From the NCBI RefSeq assembly GCF_025558585.1, contig NZ_CP094723.1, positions 372,001 to 436,000 on the forward strand: a stretch of 64,000 nucleotides of DNA. The letters run 5' to 3'. The stretch's first letter is position 1; each line of letters opens with the position of its first letter. Below the pieces are notes generated by a model. That model had not been told where the DNA came from. It saw only the letters and a program-made list of their open reading frames with translations, and did not search any database. Made by a program: the position numbers and the translations under genes. This stretch comes from Staphylococcus sp. IVB6214 (GTDB taxonomy: Bacteria > Bacillota > Bacilli > Staphylococcales > Staphylococcaceae). Positions 29,271 to 38,391 of the stretch are shown here, one piece after another.

Positions 29271-29861
29271 ATGATTATTGCAGTGACACCTTATGAATTG
29301 TTAACTGAGCAACATATTCAACGTCTGAATTTGATAGAGCCACATATTGACGGTGTCCTTTTGCGAACACCGATGAGACAACAGCGTCTCATTGAATGGC
29401 TCCATGTTCTGTTGCGAGAAGGATTCCCTAAGTCAAAGGTCATTATACATACAGACATTACATTAGCAAAGGATATGGGAATTCAACGTTTACATTTCAG
29501 AGAAGGTGATGAACAGGCGTTTGACTTGAAATCCACACACCCTTCATACAGTGTAAGCATGTCTGTGCATTGTGTTGAATCAATTATCAAGGCACACAAT
29601 CATCGATTAGATTTCGGTCTATTTGGACATATTTTCCCTTCAGCATCAAAAGAGGGAACACCACCGCGTACAAGTACAGAGGTGTGTGCAGCGTTATCAG
29701 AGCATTTACCGCTCATTGCGATTGGGGGTATTGATCAGAACACTGTCATGCGTGTTGACCCAAAGTTCATCGGTATTGCATGTATTCGCAGTGTCTTTGA
29801 TACACCGATAAAAGTATTTGATGAGATGGTACAAAAATGGAGAATGAATAAGGAGGAATGA
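29271..29861 (+). CDS. tenI: TenI-like thiazole tautomerase / ThiE-like protein
   Basis: A 196-aa TIM-barrel protein of the ThiE/TenI superfamily. Features are the conserved VHCVESI segment, the GHIFPSASKEGTPPRT loop matching the thiazole-binding loop of TenI, and IAIGGID near the end. TenI aromatises the thiazole phosphate formed by ThiG. The ATG at 29271 has GGAAAGGGGGG upstream. It is the first gene of tenI-thiS-thiG-thiF under the TPP riboswitch. No separate ThiE-type diphosphate-binding signature is evident, so TenI is preferred. Confidence 0.82.
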   Translation: MIIAVTPYELLTEQHIQRLNLIEPHIDGVLLRTPMRQQRLIEWLHVLLREGFPKSKVIIHTDITLAKDMGIQRLHFREGDEQAFDLKSTHPSYSVSMSVHCVESIIKAHNHRLDFGLFGHIFPSASKEGTPPRTSTEVCAALSEHLPLIAIGGIDQNTVMRVDPKFIGIACIRSVFDTPIKVFDEMVQKWRMNKEE

Positions 29862-29862
29862 C

Positions 29863-30066
29863 ATGATTGAGATACAAGTAAATGGGGAGCGTCAGCAATT
29901 TCAGTCAGATACAACGATTCAAGATGTATTGAATCATTTTGGAATTGAAGCAAAACGAATGGCGGTTGAGCATAATGAAACAGTTGTGAAGCGTTCAGAA
30001 TGGGCATCTACCTATTTGCGCCCTGATGATCGATTAGAGTTATTAGAATTTGTAGGAGGCGGATAA
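29863..30066 (+). CDS. thiS: ThiS sulfur carrier protein
   Basis: A 67-aa ubiquitin-like protein ending in the required Gly-Gly (EFVGGG). Its C-terminus is adenylated by ThiF and converted to a thiocarboxylate that gives sulfur to the thiazole. AAGGAGGA precedes the ATG, one base after the tenI stop. It is tightly packed between tenI and thiG. Confidence 0.93.
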   Translation: MIEIQVNGERQQFQSDTTIQDVLNHFGIEAKRMAVEHNETVVKRSEWASTYLRPDDRLELLEFVGGG

Positions 30067-30067
30067 T

Positions 30068-30835
30068 ATGTTTAACATTGGAGATTTAACATTTCATTCA
30101 AGATTATTTTTGGGAACAGGAAAGTTTGATAATGAGCAAGTTCAAAGTGCAGCGATTGCAGCATCTGAAACAGAAGTATTAACATTTGCCGTACGACGCA
30201 TGCACTTATACGATCGTGATTTACCGAATCCACTTGCGAATGTAGATTTAGAACAGTTTGTAACTTTCCCAAATACAGCAGGAGCCAAAACTGCGGAAGA
30301 AGCAGTACGTATTGCTGAATTGGCACATGAAGCAGGTGTGTGCGATATGATCAAAGTAGAAGTAATCGGTGATGATGACACACTATTACCTGATCCTTTT
30401 GAAACGTATAAAGCATGTGAAATCTTATTGGAAAAGGGATACACTGTGTGTCCTTACATTTCGGATGATGTTGTTTTAGCGCAGCGTTTAGAAGCACTCG
30501 GAGTTCATGCAATTATGCCACTTGCGTCACCCATTGGTACAGGAAGAGGCATTAGTAATCCGCTAAATTTACGTTATATTATTGAAAAAAGTAAAGTACC
30601 AGTAATTGTTGATGCAGGTATCGGCTCAGCAAAAGATTGTGCTGAAGCAATGGAGCTCGGTGCAGATGCAATTTTGCTGAACTCTGCAGTTTCACGTGCA
30701 AAAGATCCTGTCAAAATGGCCGAAGCGATGAAGAAGGGTATCGAAGCAGGGCGTTTAAGTTATGAAGCAGGACGTATTCCAATCAAATATAATGCCGTAC
30801 AATCCAGTCCATCAGAAGGACTTGGCTTTTTGTAA
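30068..30835 (+). CDS. thiG: ThiG thiazole synthase
   Basis: A 255-aa TIM-barrel enzyme that condenses deoxyxylulose phosphate, dehydroglycine and ThiS-thiocarboxylate into the thiazole. The Schiff-base lysine is K96 in [11 protein letters not shown]. The GTGKF start, [12 protein letters not shown] loop and [10 protein letters not shown] phosphate-binding segment are typical. It begins one base after thiS and its stop overlaps the thiF start. Confidence 0.95.
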   Translation: MFNIGDLTFHSRLFLGTGKFDNEQVQSAAIAASETEVLTFAVRRMHLYDRDLPNPLANVDLEQFVTFPNTAGAKTAEEAVRIAELAHEAGVCDMIKVEVIGDDDTLLPDPFETYKACEILLEKGYTVCPYISDDVVLAQRLEALGVHAIMPLASPIGTGRGISNPLNLRYIIEKSKVPVIVDAGIGSAKDCAEAMELGADAILLNSAVSRAKDPVKMAEAMKKGIEAGRLSYEAGRIPIKYNAVQSSPSEGLGFL

Positions 30836-31835
30836 TGGAACGCTATGATAGACAGATAAAATATGCACATTTTGGTCAGCAAGGGCAACAAAAACTTCGA
30901 AACCTTCGCGTGATTGTTATGGGTGTTGGTGCATTAGGAGTGGTGTTGCAGAACAACTCGTACGAAGCGGTGTGGGGCATATCACACTTGTCGACAAAGA
31001 TATTGTGACTATGTCTAATCTGCATCGTCAAAGTTGTTATGTGACGGCTGATGCAGAGTCAATGCTACCTAAGGTCATTGCTTTACAACAGCATCTCATA
31101 GCTATTAATCCTGATGTGAAAATAACGACATATAATGAAGAAGTGACAGCGCAAAATATTATAAACATACTCGAACAGGTCAAACCAGACATAGTCTTAG
31201 ATGGTATGGATACATTTGAAATGCGTTTTTTGTTGAATGAAGCAACACGGAAGTTACAGATTCCTTATATTTATGGTGCGGTTGTAGGAAGTCAAGTCAG
31301 TGTTCTACCTATTCACGGTGAAGGGCCTTGTTTGCATTGTATTTTACCAGAAGTACCGAAAACAATGGAACGCTGTGAAATCAACGGTGTGTTACCTCCT
31401 GCTGTTCATATGGCTTGTAGCTTAATTGTTGCAGAAGTGTTTCGCTATCTGATGCACGGTCATTTTACGAGCAAGATGACAACGATAGATATACACACAC
31501 TAAAGATGAGAACGGTTGATGTTACTGCATTGAAAGAATCTGAATGTACAGTTTGTGGGCAAGGACAATATCGACGCTTATCATATGATGATGTTGATCA
31601 CATACGTGAGTTATGTGGCGGTGTGTTTCAGATACGATTGCCACAAGAAGCTTTTGACGCCACACTTCATTCAAATATTACAGTCGGCATTGCCAATCAA
31701 TATGTGAAAAGATTGATGAAAGATGACTACGATATGACATTATATCAAGATGGACGGTTATTAATCTACGGTGCAAGCAGTGCGGAAGAAGCTGAAAACG
31801 TGCGTGATCAATTATTCGTTGCACATGATGATTGA
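30835..31835 (+). pseudogene. thiF: thiF/moeB-like adenylyltransferase, frameshifted
   Basis: The frame opens with ATG at 30835, overlapping the thiG stop, and reads [14 protein letters not shown]...VIVMGVGALG, the normal start of a ThiF/MoeB adenylyltransferase. It then shifts and ends at a TGA near 31005. The second frame continues with VAEQLVRSGVGHITLVDKDIV. The join is at about 30937-30944 (GGAGTGGTGTT), where one base seems to be missing, inside the glycine-rich ATP loop. The rest is intact to 31835, with zinc-type CxxC pairs (one in CTVCG). Either a real inactivating mutation or a sequencing error. ThiF charges ThiS. Confidence 0.85.
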
Positions 31836-31911
31836 CACATGTTGCTTTCAGATAAAAATACCATGTATAATAAAGGGTAATCTAAAAAGCAATTGAAAGC
31901 GAGATGGAAGA

Positions 31912-32625
31912 ATGGGACGTAAATGGAATAACATTAAGGAGAAAAAAGCACAAAAGGATAAAAATACAAGCCGTATCTACGCGAAATTTGGTAAAGAAAT
32001 CTATGTAGCGGCGAAGTCTGGTGAACCAGATCCAGAATCTAACCAAGCGTTGAAGCTTGTTTTAGAGCGTGCGAAAACATATTCTGTACCGAACCATATC
32101 ATTGATAGAGCGATTGACAAAGCAAAAGGTGGCGGCGATGAAAATTTTGATGCATTACGCTATGAAGGCTTTGGTCCAAGCGGCTCAATGTTAATTGTCG
32201 ACGCCTTAACAAATAACGTAAACCGTACAGCATCTGATGTGCGTGCGGCATTTGGTAAAAACGGCGGCAACATGGGTGTTTCTGGCTCAGTTGCATATAT
32301 GTTCGATCACACTGCAACGTTTGCATTTGAAGGTTATGATGCAGATACAGTATTAGAACAGTTGATGGAGCAAGATATCGATGTGCGTGATGTCATTGAA
32401 GAAGGCGGACTCACAATTGTCTATGCAGAGCCAGATCAATTTGCATCTGTACAACAAGCGTTACGTGACCTAGGTGTTCAAGACTTCGAAGTGGCAGAAT
32501 TAGAAATGTTACCACAATCAGAAGTTGAATTATCAGGTGATGATTTAGCAACTTTTGAAAAGCTTGTTGACGTGTTGGAAGACCTTGAAGATGTACAGCA
32601 CATTTTCCATAACGTTTCATTATAA
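31912..32625 (+). CDS. YebC/PmpR/TACO1-family protein
   Basis: A 237-aa member of the YebC family, with the N-terminal [18 protein letters not shown] block, the [19 protein letters not shown] segment and [13 protein letters not shown]. The family includes DNA-binding regulators (PmpR, YebC) and translation factors that relieve stalling at proline runs (YebC2/TACO1). Subtype cannot be set confidently here. It overlaps the ORF of the next gene only in that gene's unused upstream extension. Confidence 0.9.
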   Translation: MGRKWNNIKEKKAQKDKNTSRIYAKFGKEIYVAAKSGEPDPESNQALKLVLERAKTYSVPNHIIDRAIDKAKGGGDENFDALRYEGFGPSGSMLIVDALTNNVNRTASDVRAAFGKNGGNMGVSGSVAYMFDHTATFAFEGYDADTVLEQLMEQDIDVRDVIEEGGLTIVYAEPDQFASVQQALRDLGVQDFEVAELEMLPQSEVELSGDDLATFEKLVDVLEDLEDVQHIFHNVSL

Positions 32626-32642
32626 TGTGTGGAGGACAACGT

Positions 32643-33122
32643 ATGCAGGCTAAAGATTGGATTCAGCATTTATCATTAACACCACATCCTGAAGGTGGTT
32701 ATTACCGTCAAACAATTCTGAGTTCAGATGCTGTGGACGGTCGCCCTAATTATTCGAGTATATACTTTTTATTAGAGGATACGAACATCTCTCATTTCCA
32801 TCAAATCGATGCAGATGAAATTTGGTACTATCATGCAGGCGCAACTTTGACGCTTCATATGATTCATCCGGATCATACGTATGAAACAGTGAAAGTTGGG
32901 CCGAATGTAGATCAAGGTGATGTGTTGCAATATGTTGTACCAAAAAATACAATATTCGCTTCGTCGATTGAAACACCACAAGCCTTTGCCGTGGTAGGCT
33001 GTATGGTTCAACCAGCCTTTCAATTCGATACGTTTAAGTTATACACACAACAAGAATTGTTACAAAAATATCCCGAACATGAAGCGGTGATTCTCCGATA
33101 TGCGAAGCAATCAATTGAATAA
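32643..33122 (+). CDS. Cupin DUF985 (YML079W-like) protein
   Basis: A 159-aa single-domain cupin. The conserved N-terminus LTPHPEGGYYRQT, SSIYFLLE, the metal-site-like FHQIDADEIWYYHAG and the C-terminal FAVVGCMVQPAFQFDTF are typical of the DUF985/cupin_5 family. Biochemical function is unknown. GGAGG lies about 8 nt before the ATG at 32643. It follows yebC closely and ends in a terminator. Confidence 0.85.
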   Translation: MQAKDWIQHLSLTPHPEGGYYRQTILSSDAVDGRPNYSSIYFLLEDTNISHFHQIDADEIWYYHAGATLTLHMIHPDHTYETVKVGPNVDQGDVLQYVVPKNTIFASSIETPQAFAVVGCMVQPAFQFDTFKLYTQQELLQKYPEHEAVILRYAKQSIE

Positions 33123-33136
33123 TAGATGATATAAGC

Positions 33137-33182
33137 ACACCCTTTTCTACTGCATGATGTCGGTAGGAATAGGGTGTCTCTT
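33137..33182 (+). terminator. Terminator after the cupin gene
   Basis: ACACCCTTTTCTAC (33137-33150) pairs with GTAGGAATAGGGTGT (33163-33177) with one or two mismatches, and a short T run follows. Confidence 0.65.
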
Positions 33183-33290
33183 TGAGCCGATTTTTAGTGT
33201 TCAAAGGGTTAGCCGTTCTATCTCTGTGTAACTGAACGAGTGACAGAGAACTATTAATTTTATATAATAAACGAAAGGAGGAGGGTTGCT

Positions 33291-33854
33291 GTGAAAGTAA
33301 AATATATCGATAAACGTCACTGGCGTCGCCTCTTAGACCGTGATTATATAGAAGTAAAAGTGAACAATAATAAATTTAAGGGGATTATCGGCTTGATTAC
33401 GATTAACAAAGTGAGAGAGCCATTAGAAGTAACAGTTATAGGGAAGAAGATGGTTGTTGCCGATGAACAATACCAATGGTTACAAATTGTGCCGGAAAAA
33501 AAGCGTTACAGCTTGACGGTGATGTTTAATGAAGATGGGCAACCATTACAATATTATTTTGATATCAATTTGAAAAATATTACGCAAAAAGGGAAGGTAC
33601 GTACAGTTGATCTGTATTTAGATGTGCTTGTGCTTCCTGATGGTCGATATGAACTGGTCGACCAAGAAGACTTAGAGCGTGCATTGCGTGCGAAGAAGAT
33701 TACACGAAAACAGTATCATGAAGCATATATTATTGCACATCAGCTCATGATTCAAATTGATGAAGATTTTCAAAGTATACATGAAAAAGCAATGTATTGT
33801 TTCAATAAAATCCGTCATAAACACCTGAAACATGAACGCTCAGGCAGATATTGA
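33291..33854 (+). CDS. DUF402 family protein
   Basis: A 187-aa soluble protein whose middle (YYFDINLKNITQKGKVRTVDLYLDVLVLPDGRYELVDQEDLE split across about 83-127) matches the DUF402 fold. This fold is shared with nucleoside di/triphosphatases (Ntdp) and FomD. Whether this one is an active phosphatase is unknown. AAAGGAGGAGG lies upstream of the annotated start. It sits between a terminator and a LysR-type regulator. Confidence 0.8.
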   Translation: MKVKYIDKRHWRRLLDRDYIEVKVNNNKFKGIIGLITINKVREPLEVTVIGKKMVVADEQYQWLQIVPEKKRYSLTVMFNEDGQPLQYYFDINLKNITQKGKVRTVDLYLDVLVLPDGRYELVDQEDLERALRAKKITRKQYHEAYIIAHQLMIQIDEDFQSIHEKAMYCFNKIRHKHLKHERSGRY

Positions 33855-33952
33855 CTGTTAATAAGTAAGATGTACAATCGGAAGGGACAAGGCTGTGTTC
33901 CTTGATTGAACTAGATCATCACACAATGCGAACTTGTAGAGGAGGAACCGTG

Positions 33953-34840
33953 ATGAAGATGGATGATTATCGTTTGCTCATCACATTGGATGAAACAAGA
34001 ACGTTGCGTAAGGCAGCTGAGCAACTCTATATCTCACAACCTGCTGTGACACAACGCTTAAAATCAATTGAGCGTTATTTTGGTGTTGAGATTTTTATCC
34101 GTACAAAAAAACAACTTATTACAACAACTGAAGGTGCAATGGTCATTGCACATGCCAAAGAAATGCTCAATCAAGAACATTTATTTAAAGATAAGATTAA
34201 AGCACATATCGGTGCAATTAACGGGAGCTTATCCATCGGCTGCTCATCGCTTGTCGGACAAACATTGTTACCAGAAGTATTAAGTCAATATACATCAGAA
34301 TACCCGAATGTCGAAGTAAAGCTTCATGTAGGGTCAAGTGATGAAATCAAGCAGCAGTACAATGATTACCACATTATGATTGTTCGTGGCAACCAGTTGT
34401 TAAATAAGCATAATGACCATTTGATGGACGATCAACATTACTTTATATATCCAACGAACAGAACGGCAGAATTACATAAATTACCGTTTATAGAGTTCCA
34501 AGCAGACCCGGTATATATTAATCAAATTAAGTCTTGGTATTATCAACATATGTCACAAGATTATCATGCGCGAATTAAAGTTGATCAAGTGGCGACATGT
34601 AAAGCGTTATTATTAAGTGGTGTCGGTGTGACAATCCTGCCAGAAATTATGACAAAAGATTTGGATGATGCGCAATTTACGAAGATTAAGGTTGATATTG
34701 AGGAGCGCCCTCTCGTACGAGCAACCTATTTGAGTTATGATATGAGTATGATGCAGCTCCCTCAAGTCAGTGCATTTATTAATGTATTGAAGACATACAT
34801 TAAAGAAGTGAATATATTATCTCAGACGGTTGATGGATAA
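33953..34840 (+). CDS. LysR-family transcriptional regulator
   Basis: A 295-aa LTTR with an N-terminal winged HTH (about 1-60, TLRKAAEQLYISQPAVTQRLK) and a substrate-binding-like effector domain (about 88-290). The ATG at 33953 has GAGGAGGA upstream; an in-frame start at 33902 lacks support. The neighbouring MFS gene 140 bp downstream on the same strand is a possible target, but this is inference. The effector is unknown. Confidence 0.85.
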   Translation: MKMDDYRLLITLDETRTLRKAAEQLYISQPAVTQRLKSIERYFGVEIFIRTKKQLITTTEGAMVIAHAKEMLNQEHLFKDKIKAHIGAINGSLSIGCSSLVGQTLLPEVLSQYTSEYPNVEVKLHVGSSDEIKQQYNDYHIMIVRGNQLLNKHNDHLMDDQHYFIYPTNRTAELHKLPFIEFQADPVYINQIKSWYYQHMSQDYHARIKVDQVATCKALLLSGVGVTILPEIMTKDLDDAQFTKIKVDIEERPLVRATYLSYDMSMMQLPQVSAFINVLKTYIKEVNILSQTVDG

Positions 34841-34861
34841 ATGATGACATCCATTATAATA

Positions 34862-34979
34862 ATAGGTGCGTGTTAAGGCTAACAGATACACTGAGCAGCC
34901 CGGATTGCTTATGTGAATTTAAGAAAGGCCTAAACGCACTTATTTTGTTGCGTTAGATACATTAGAAAAGGAGAAAATT
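34862..34979 (+). promoter_or_regulatory. Candidate structured leader of the sugar-efflux-type MFS gene
   Basis: GTGCGT (34866-34871) plus a bulged GGC pairs with GCCTAA-ACGCAC (34928-34939), enclosing a hairpin with TGAGCA/TGCTTA arms around a GCCCGGAT loop. The same AACGCA can instead pair with a downstream TGCGTT (about 34948-34953), 20 or so bases before AAAGGAG. The two pairings exclude each other, a riboswitch-like layout. I do not recognise the class. Confidence 0.4.
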
Positions 34980-36185
34980 ATGTTTCGTGAACTATTAACG
35001 ATAAAGAACTATAAATTATTTGTTGTAAATATGATGCTGATTGGTATGGGGATTGCAGTAACTGTTCCATTCTTTGTGTTATTTGCAACGAATCAACTCG
35101 GTATGACGACGAATCAATTCGGTCTTTTACTTGCGTTAGCAGCAATCAGTCAATTTACGATGAATACTATTGTTGCGCGTTTTTCAGATACCCATGCGAT
35201 CAATCGAAAAGCTATTATTGTTGTCGCACTTTTAATGGGGGCAATCAGCTTTTCATTACCATTTTTTGTAGACAATATTATTTTATTCATTGTTTTATAC
35301 GCTATTTTTCAAGGTCTTTTTGCACCTGCAATGCCTCAGTTGTATGCTTCAGCACGTGAGTCTATTAATCAGTCAACATCAAGTAGTCGCGCCATCTTTG
35401 CCAATTCTGTACTGCGTTCGATGTTCTCATTCGGCTTTCTATTCGGCCCATTAGTAGGGAATATTTTGAATCAGTCAATGGGTTATAACGGTTTATTTGG
35501 TGGGACCGTTGCGATTATCTTAACGACACTCGTCTTACAATTATTCTTCTTCAAAGATATTAAAGCAGCAAAACCTGTCAGCAACCAAGCACATACGGAA
35601 CAAAATGCACCATCAATGCTTACACACACATACTTAATTGTGCCATTTCTCGCATTTATCTTGTTACATATCGGACAGTGGATGTATACATTGAATATGC
35701 CATTATACGTGACCAACTATTTACACGAAGATGAAAAGTATGTTGGACATTTGGCAAGTTTATGTGCAGGACTAGAAGTACCATTTATGATTATTTTAGG
35801 AATTGTTGCGAGTAGAGTAGCAACGAGAACACTACTCGCTATTGCAGCTGTATGCGGAAGTGCTTTCTTTGGTAGCATTGGTCTTTTTGAGAGTGTCCAT
35901 ATGATGTTAGTCGGACAAGTGCTATTAGCTGCATTTTTAGCGGTGTTATTAGGAATAGGGATTAGTTACTTCCAAGATATTTTGCCTCATTTCCCGGGTT
36001 ATGCTTCAACACTCTTTGCAAATGCAATGGTCATCGGTCAACTGCTCGGTAATTTACTCGGTGGTGCGATGAGTAACTGGGTCGGTTTAGGTAATGTTTT
36101 TTATGTTTCAGCTTTTTCACTTACTTGTGGATTTATATTAATTTTATTTACAAAAAAAGAAGTAACATCACGTACAACCGTGTAG
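34980..36185 (+). CDS. SetA/B-like sugar efflux MFS transporter
   Basis: A 401-aa MFS protein with 12 helices. The N-terminal FREL..IKNYKLFVVNMMLIGMGIAVTVPFF, the DTHAINRKAI loop after helix 2-3 and SARESINQSTSSSRAIF are those of the staphylococcal proteins annotated as sugar efflux transporters (SET family). Actual substrate is unproven. AAAAGGAG precedes the ATG. A structured leader lies upstream, and a DUF456 membrane gene follows after 19 bp. Confidence 0.85.
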   Translation: MFRELLTIKNYKLFVVNMMLIGMGIAVTVPFFVLFATNQLGMTTNQFGLLLALAAISQFTMNTIVARFSDTHAINRKAIIVVALLMGAISFSLPFFVDNIILFIVLYAIFQGLFAPAMPQLYASARESINQSTSSSRAIFANSVLRSMFSFGFLFGPLVGNILNQSMGYNGLFGGTVAIILTTLVLQLFFFKDIKAAKPVSNQAHTEQNAPSMLTHTYLIVPFLAFILLHIGQWMYTLNMPLYVTNYLHEDEKYVGHLASLCAGLEVPFMIILGIVASRVATRTLLAIAAVCGSAFFGSIGLFESVHMMLVGQVLLAAFLAVLLGIGISYFQDILPHFPGYASTLFANAMVIGQLLGNLLGGAMSNWVGLGNVFYVSAFSLTCGFILILFTKKEVTSRTTV

Positions 36186-36204
36186 ATGATGGAAGGAGAG
36201 ACAA

Positions 36205-36699
36205 ATGGATACTTTACAAGTTGCGTTATGGTTATTGATTCTATCTGCTTTTGCACTCGGATTTATTAGCTTGATCAAACCGATTATTCCAGGTGTATTG
36301 TTATTATGGATTGGATTCTTCATCTATCATTGGGGAATCAATAGCGACAGCTTATCATGGTGGTTTTGGGGGTCAGCGATTGTTTGGACGCTGTTTATCT
36401 TTATCTCAGATTTACTACTCAGTCGCTATTTTGTAAATCGCTTTGGCGGTTCAAAAACCGCAGAGCGTACAGCGATTATCGCAGTCATCGTTGGCGCTTT
36501 TGTCTTCCCGCCATTCGGTATTCTTATCGTGCCATTTATTGCTGTTTTAGTCGTGGAGTTATTGCAAGGTGTTAATGTGCAGATGGCTATGCGTGCAAGT
36601 GTCGGAACGATTGCTGCCATTTTTACAAGTTCTATCGTACAAGCATTCATTATGACATTCATGATTGTTTGGTTCTTTATCGATGCATTAGTTATATAA
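36205..36699 (+). CDS. DUF456 membrane protein
   Basis: A 164-aa small membrane protein with about four to five helices arranged as in DUF456: LIKPIIPGVLLLWIGFF near the start, then a glycine-rich FVFPPFGILIVPFIAVLVVELLQG segment. Function unknown. GGAAGGAGAG precedes the ATG. It is probably co-transcribed with the MFS gene and is followed by tandem repeats. Confidence 0.85.
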   Translation: MDTLQVALWLLILSAFALGFISLIKPIIPGVLLLWIGFFIYHWGINSDSLSWWFWGSAIVWTLFIFISDLLLSRYFVNRFGGSKTAERTAIIAVIVGAFVFPPFGILIVPFIAVLVVELLQGVNVQMAMRASVGTIAAIFTSSIVQAFIMTFMIVWFFIDALVI

Positions 36700-36710
36700 A
36701 ATTTGACAAA

Positions 36711-37109
36711 ACGAGGTTGTGAGAGAAGCGTTTAGGGATTGAGCAGAACCCAAGCGGTGAGCAAAATCGCTTTTTGATTTTGTAGAGCCACGAAGTTCTG
36801 TCGCAAATTCTGTACTTTGAACACTGACATCAAACGAGGTTGTGAAAGAAGCGTTTAGGGATTGAGCAGAACCCAAGCGGTGAGCAAAATCGCTTTTTGA
36901 TTTTGTAGATCTGCGACGTTCTACCGAAAGCCCTGCTTCTCGAACACTGACATCAAACGAGGTTGTGAAAGAAGCGTTTAGGGATTGAGCAGAACCCAAG
37001 CGGTGAGCAAAATCGCTTTTTGATTTTGTAGATCTGCGACGTTCTGCCGAAAGCCCTGCTTCTCGAACACTGACATCACAACATTGGGACACCGTATATT
37101 GGTCTCCCA
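36711..37109 (-). repeat. Dispersed structured repeat, copy R3: three 123-bp tandem units
   Basis: The string ACGAGGTTGTGA occurs at 36711, 36834 and 36957, an exact 123-bp period. On the minus strand the array starts with a module A hairpin (37085-37109, arms TGGGA/TCCCA and ACC/GGT), then three module B units. Each unit has the nested helices AGAAGC/GCTTCT, AGGG/CCCT, GCAGAAC/GTTCTGC and AAAATC/GATTTT (or near variants). The first two minus-strand units are nearly identical; the last is more diverged. It lies between two convergent genes. Confidence 0.92.
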
Positions 37110-37129
37110 GTATGCGTCTTAGTTTCTTT

Positions 37130-37813
37130 TTAACGCCATGATGCACGATGATTAGTTTGTTGTTTGCCATTGAGATATAGTCCGATTGGCAAAATAACAA
37201 AAGAAATCAAAACAAAGGTCCAATTATTGACGAGTATATAAGGTCCGAATTGAAAGAGTTGCTGCGGAAAGAAGAAGATTTCGAACATTAATATAAAAAG
37301 ACAAATCAGTACGATATAGCCTATGAGCCATGCCAATCGGGAATAGTGAAAGGCTTGAAGTTGTACCATTTTAAAACAAGACCAAACAAACAAAAAGCTG
37401 ACAAATAAGCCACTGATGAGCGTTAATGGAAATGTATAGATAAAGATACGTGGGTCATTAATAAAGAAACCAAGAAACCCTTTTAAAAAACAAAATAAGC
37501 CTAGTAAAAAGACAATATGTTGATAGATGTAGTGACAAATATTTATAAATGTATGATTGGGCAATGCTTTGATTGTTTCGTTCGCATGATGTTTAGGGTC
37601 ATGATTGAAGAAATCCATCGCATGCATGCCTTTATTTTCAGCTTTGAGTAGGTGCGCTAGAATTTGTTGCAATACTTTTTCAGAGTCATAAGCGTTGACA
37701 CGCATATCGGCACGGACATAGGTCATATAGCTTTCAAAGATTTGACGATCTGTGTTATTCAAGCGCAATGCCTTTACATTGTTTTCTTTCATCAGTTCAT
37801 TTGTTGTTTTCAT
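37130..37813 (-). CDS. DUF1129 family membrane protein
   Basis: A 227-aa protein with a soluble N-terminal part (1-90: NNTDRQIFESYMTYVRADMR..., EKVLQQILAHLLKAENKG) and four to five C-terminal membrane helices, fitting DUF1129. Function unknown. GAGGAGGTG lies before the ATG. Its 3' end abuts repeat R3, which can be read in another frame as a false repetitive ORF. Confidence 0.82.
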   Translation of the reverse strand: MKTTNELMKENNVKALRLNNTDRQIFESYMTYVRADMRVNAYDSEKVLQQILAHLLKAENKGMHAMDFFNHDPKHHANETIKALPNHTFINICHYIYQHIVFLLGLFCFLKGFLGFFINDPRIFIYTFPLTLISGLFVSFLFVWSCFKMVQLQAFHYSRLAWLIGYIVLICLFILMFEIFFFPQQLFQFGPYILVNNWTFVLISFVILPIGLYLNGKQQTNHRASWR

Positions 37814-37992
37814 GTCGCACCTCCTCAGTATTCATTGCATATTTTACTATGCTCTATTATGACGACTTTGCGATTATAAATCAATTAACGTTCGATATTT
37901 TAATCGTTATGAAATATTGTGTAACACATGCGAAGAACCCTCATACATGCTAAAATAGAAACGTAGCGATTCAAAATTGGAGAGAGACGAAA

Positions 37993-38301
37993 ATGAAAAA
38001 AATAGGTGTCATCATGCTTACAGCAACATTCCTTTTAACAGGGTGTGGCAACAGTGAAAAAGCCAAGTTGCAAGATGAAATCCAGTCATTAGAAAAAGAA
38101 CAAAAAATATTAAAAGAAGAAAATAAAAAGCTAAAAAATCAGAGTGATAAGTTAGATGATAAGATAAAAGAAGCAGAAGAGAAGATCAATCAGTCAACGA
38201 GTGATCACAAATCAAAAGATACGAAAACCGATGAGACTCAAAACAAAGAAGACACATCGACAGGTGAATCAAATAAGGAAGAGACATCAAAAGCATCTTA
38301 A
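37993..38301 (+). CDS. Small coiled-coil lipoprotein
   Basis: A 102-aa protein with a type II signal peptide, lipobox LLTGC (C18). A long charged coiled coil follows (about 25-75, with Glu/Lys heptads such as EIQSLEKEQKILKEENKKLK), then a hydrophilic Ser/Thr/Glu/Lys tail. It is probably tethered to the outer face of the membrane as a spacer or partner protein. No specific function recognised. Confidence 0.82.
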   Translation: MKKIGVIMLTATFLLTGCGNSEKAKLQDEIQSLEKEQKILKEENKKLKNQSDKLDDKIKEAEEKINQSTSDHKSKDTKTDETQNKEDTSTGESNKEETSKAS

Positions 38302-38391
38302 TAACGAGATGTGTGGTGCGTTTAAGTAACTTATCAGTAGGGTATTGAAAGATACATATAAAACGAATGTAAAGAAAAGAGGAAAGCGACA

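Noticed and set aside
30930..31010. Programmed frameshifting in thiF
   Set aside because: No slippery heptamer or downstream pseudoknot is visible, and ThiF proteins are not known to need a frameshift. A mutation or read error is simpler.
36711..37109. Tandem units as a CRISPR array
   Set aside because: Units of 123 bp directly abut with no unique spacers, and no cas genes are nearby.
36688..37200. 170-aa minus-strand ORF with a 41-residue repeat
   Set aside because: It is the translation of the 123-bp repeat array, overlaps the DUF1129 gene end, and has no ribosome-binding site. The same nucleotide repeat is non-coding elsewhere in the window.
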